Origin: Neovahlkampfia damariscottae
Lineage: Eukaryota; Heterolobosea; Selenaionea; Neovahlkampfiida; Neovahlkampfiidae
Direction of reading: 5' to 3'
DNA: 64,000 bases
NCBI GenBank assembly: GCA_016618085.1
Contig: JABLTG010000085.1
Span: 20,566-84,565, forward strand
Under the pieces are notes generated by a model. That model was given only the letters and a program-made list of their open reading frames with translations. It was not told the DNA's origin and did not search any database. Below are positions 62,429 to 64,000 of the stretch, one piece after another. The position numbers and the translations under genes are program-made. Each line of letters begins with the position of its first letter. The first letter of the stretch is position 1.

Positions 62429-63514
62429 ATGAAAAAAGACGAACTTGTAGAATACGCTAAAATTGAAATTACAGAAAGAGCTAAAAAATATTTTGATGTA
62501 TGTGACACTGACAGAAGTAATTATATTTCAAAAGAAGAGTGGTTCGTAGCAGAGAGTATTTTAGCAAAGGCAGCAACTGTAAAGAATGGAAAAAATATCG
62601 TTTTTGGATTTTTTAATGATTTTGATTTAAATTCTGATGGTAAAATTAGCGAGTATGAATTTGTCACTGTTTTAATCCAACAATTGGAATCTGTTGCTGA
62701 AGAAGTTGACACAGATGAAATCGAAATAGCTAAACCAAATTTATTATCAAAATTTGTCAAAACTTTATCAGATGAATTGGATATTGCTATATCTCTTGTA
62801 AAAAACCAAGATCTTGGAGAATGGTTCAAAAAAGTTGAAAAAGTGTTAATTTCAAAAACAAAAGAATATTTTGATGTTTTTAGTAAAGGAGATAATGTCA
62901 CAATGGAAGAATTAAATTTCACTCAATTCATTTTAACACAATCCACAAACAAAATTACACTTCACAATCACGAAGAGTTGAAAAAAGAATTTGACTTCAA
63001 AAAAGATACAACACTTACAAAATTAGAGTACGTTTCAGTAATCACAGAATGTTTAAAAAAAATTGAAAAAAACATAAAAACTTTGAACATTTTTGATTTA
63101 GAAATTTTTCAAAATGTTTATGTTGATTTAATGGATACATCAATTCAATTATTACAAAACAAAAAATATAGAGAAAACTGGTTTGAAACTCTTCAAAACA
63201 CATTCCATTTTGAAGCTGAATATTACTACACAAGTTGTGTTTCAAAAGGAGGTTTTTCACAAGTCCAATTTGCAAAATATAAAGATGTATTCAATGAAGC
63301 AATTTCAACTTTTGTGAAGAGTAAAATTAACGTTGACTCAGTTAAAATTAAAGATATTGAAAAATTCACTTTGGGAAGTTTGACTTCAATTGTAAAAGGG
63401 AGTTTGGAAGAGCTTGGAAAAGATCTTCAAAATTTGGATGTTTTTGAGCTTCAAATTTTTGAAAAAACATTTACTGACAATTTAAATCAAATAATTGCTT
63501 CACTTTCTAAATAA
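62429..63514 (+). CDS. EF-hand calcium-binding protein
   Basis: A 361-residue protein from ATG 62429. The frame is open upstream from a TTG at 62384, but that codon lies within the CATTGGCCAA promoter element, so the ATG is preferred. EF-hand 1 is FDVCDTDRSNYISKEEW, with Asp/Asp/Ser ligands and the final Glu. EF-hand 2 is DFDLNSDGKISEYEF, canonical. The C-terminal two thirds are helical and look like repeats of a degenerate pair without ligands (FDVFSKGDNVTMEEL). It should bind two Ca2+; the partner is unknown. It ends 51 bp from the convergent TnpB/Fanzor-type gene. Confidence 0.8.
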   Translation: MKKDELVEYAKIEITERAKKYFDVCDTDRSNYISKEEWFVAESILAKAATVKNGKNIVFGFFNDFDLNSDGKISEYEFVTVLIQQLESVAEEVDTDEIEIAKPNLLSKFVKTLSDELDIAISLVKNQDLGEWFKKVEKVLISKTKEYFDVFSKGDNVTMEELNFTQFILTQSTNKITLHNHEELKKEFDFKKDTTLTKLEYVSVITECLKKIEKNIKTLNIFDLEIFQNVYVDLMDTSIQLLQNKKYRENWFETLQNTFHFEAEYYYTSCVSKGGFSQVQFAKYKDVFNEAISTFVKSKINVDSVKIKDIEKFTLGSLTSIVKGSLEELGKDLQNLDVFELQIFEKTFTDNLNQIIASLSK

Positions 63515-63565
63515 AACTTTTTGAATTTTTATTGGATAATTATTTCTCACCAATCAACCGCTATC

Positions 63566-64000
63566 TTAAAACTGACTTTTCCGTTCATTCTGATTAATCA
63601 GACCAGACATTAAAATCAAGATTTCTTTCGGGATAGGACCGTCACCAGCAGTACTGGCAGTTTTTGGATTTCCAATAAAATTTTGTATATTCATCAGAAA
63701 TATATTTCTTGCTCCATTATAATCTCTTGGAAGAGAAAAATTACAATATTTACAATTGAAATGATCTTTTTTTCCAAGTTTCCAATCTATTTTTCCACAT
63801 GATCCACATGTACAACTGGTATAATGTTCTGAAACTTCATGTACTTGAATAGAATCTTTTTGAGCAAGATGTTTTAGTGTTTGACAAAATTGAAAATGAG
63901 ACCAATGAAGCATTTTTCTCACTGTTGTACTATGAATTTTTCTTTCCCATTTTTTAATCATTCCTTTGACTGGAAATTTTGAAATCAAAATTTCATCATT
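63566..64000 (-). CDS. TnpB/Fanzor-type RNA-guided nuclease, C-terminal part (cut by window edge)
   Basis: The frame is open at the right edge and ends at 63566; at least 144 residues are visible. It contains KWERKIHSTTVRKMLHWSHFQFCQTLKHLAQ, the RuvC-II acidic residue in EVSEHYTSCTC, a four-cysteine zinc ribbon (CTCGSCGKIDW ... CKYC), and the RuvC-III signature LPRDYNGARNIFL. This order is diagnostic for TnpB/OrfB and its eukaryotic Fanzor relatives, which cut DNA under guidance of an omega RNA from the element end. The N-terminus and RuvC-I Asp are off the window. No intron, and no terminal repeat is visible downstream up to the EF-hand gene. Frame and catalytic residues are intact in the visible part. 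Confidence 0.85.
   Translation of the reverse strand, partial: NDEILISKFPVKGMIKKWERKIHSTTVRKMLHWSHFQFCQTLKHLAQKDSIQVHEVSEHYTSCTCGSCGKIDWKLGKKDHFNCKYCNFSLPRDYNGARNIFLMNIQNFIGNPKTASTAGDGPIPKEILILMSGLINQNERKSQF

Overview
The window is nuclear DNA of a very AT-rich, intron-bearing microbial eukaryote. The evidence is spliced genes with tiny GT..AG introns (mostly 26-40 nt, often with a poly-A or poly-T core and a CTAAC/TTAAC-like branch site), the standard genetic code, two nuclear-type tRNA genes and a purely eukaryotic gene set: EMC4, HACD, SEC24, RPT3, UVRAG/VPS38, PTEN, myotubularin, ALG7, KRTCAP2, RhoGEFs, a G-alpha and an RGS protein. The mix of Rho/PI-lipid/heterotrimeric-G signalling genes with a TnpB/Fanzor-type gene fits a free-living amoeboid or amoeboflagellate protist (heterolobosean, amoebozoan or Anaeramoeba-like), but the lineage cannot be fixed from sequence alone.

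Genes are packed on both strands. Convergent genes end 1-20 bp apart; one pair shares overlapping stop codons. Divergent genes start as little as 26 bp apart. Nearly every start codon has a CCAAT/ATTGG element within about 5-60 nt upstream, often as a short palindrome (for example TCCAATCATTGGA), and I used it to choose start codons. Only this core-promoter signal is recognisable.

Layout. 1-12 kb: WW/RhoGAP-like/PH protein, EMC4, HACD, TPR protein, SWIM-finger protein, CorA/ALR-type Mg2+ transporter, LRR-RhoGEF and a small mitochondrial-looking protein. 12-24 kb: amino-acid transporter, two-C2 copine-like protein, SEC24, proteasome ATPase RPT3, two small proteins, a WD40 protein and an F-box protein with a decayed GBP-like GTPase domain. 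24-28.5 kb: a 1506-residue RhoGEF. 28.5-33.1 kb: an AT-rich, gene-poor island without the CCAAT element, with one intact foreign-looking ORF, several decayed ORFs and tRNA-Val. 33-38.4 kb: myotubularin with a C-terminal propeller-like region, a 247-bp inverted partial copy of it, tRNA-Cys, an FtsZ relict, a short-chain dehydrogenase and a small protein with an in-frame TAG. 38.4-47.5 kb: a 2049-residue bacterial-type alpha-2-macroglobulin without signal peptide, a thioredoxin-fold/RGS fusion and a divergent G-alpha. 47.6-64 kb: NTF2-like protein, ABM-domain fusion, coiled-coil protein, UVRAG/VPS38, SMIM8-like protein, a three-domain purine nucleoside phosphorylase, TRAPP-like protein, KRTCAP2, PTEN, a small membrane protein, alpha/beta hydrolase, ALG7, EF-hand protein and, at the right edge, the C-terminus of a TnpB/Fanzor-type nuclease.

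The strongest candidate novelty is the alpha-2-macroglobulin. It seems cytosolic, keeps the thioester CVEQ motif, and at the place of the protease-bait region carries a 54-residue segment that matches an R-SNARE (VAMP) motif without gaps, including the zero-layer arginine. This suggests a decoy bait for SNARE-cleaving proteases inside the cell. Functional themes otherwise are ER membrane biogenesis and N-glycosylation (EMC4, HACD, ALG7, KRTCAP2, SEC24), phosphoinositide control (PTEN, myotubularin, UVRAG) and Rho/G-protein signalling.
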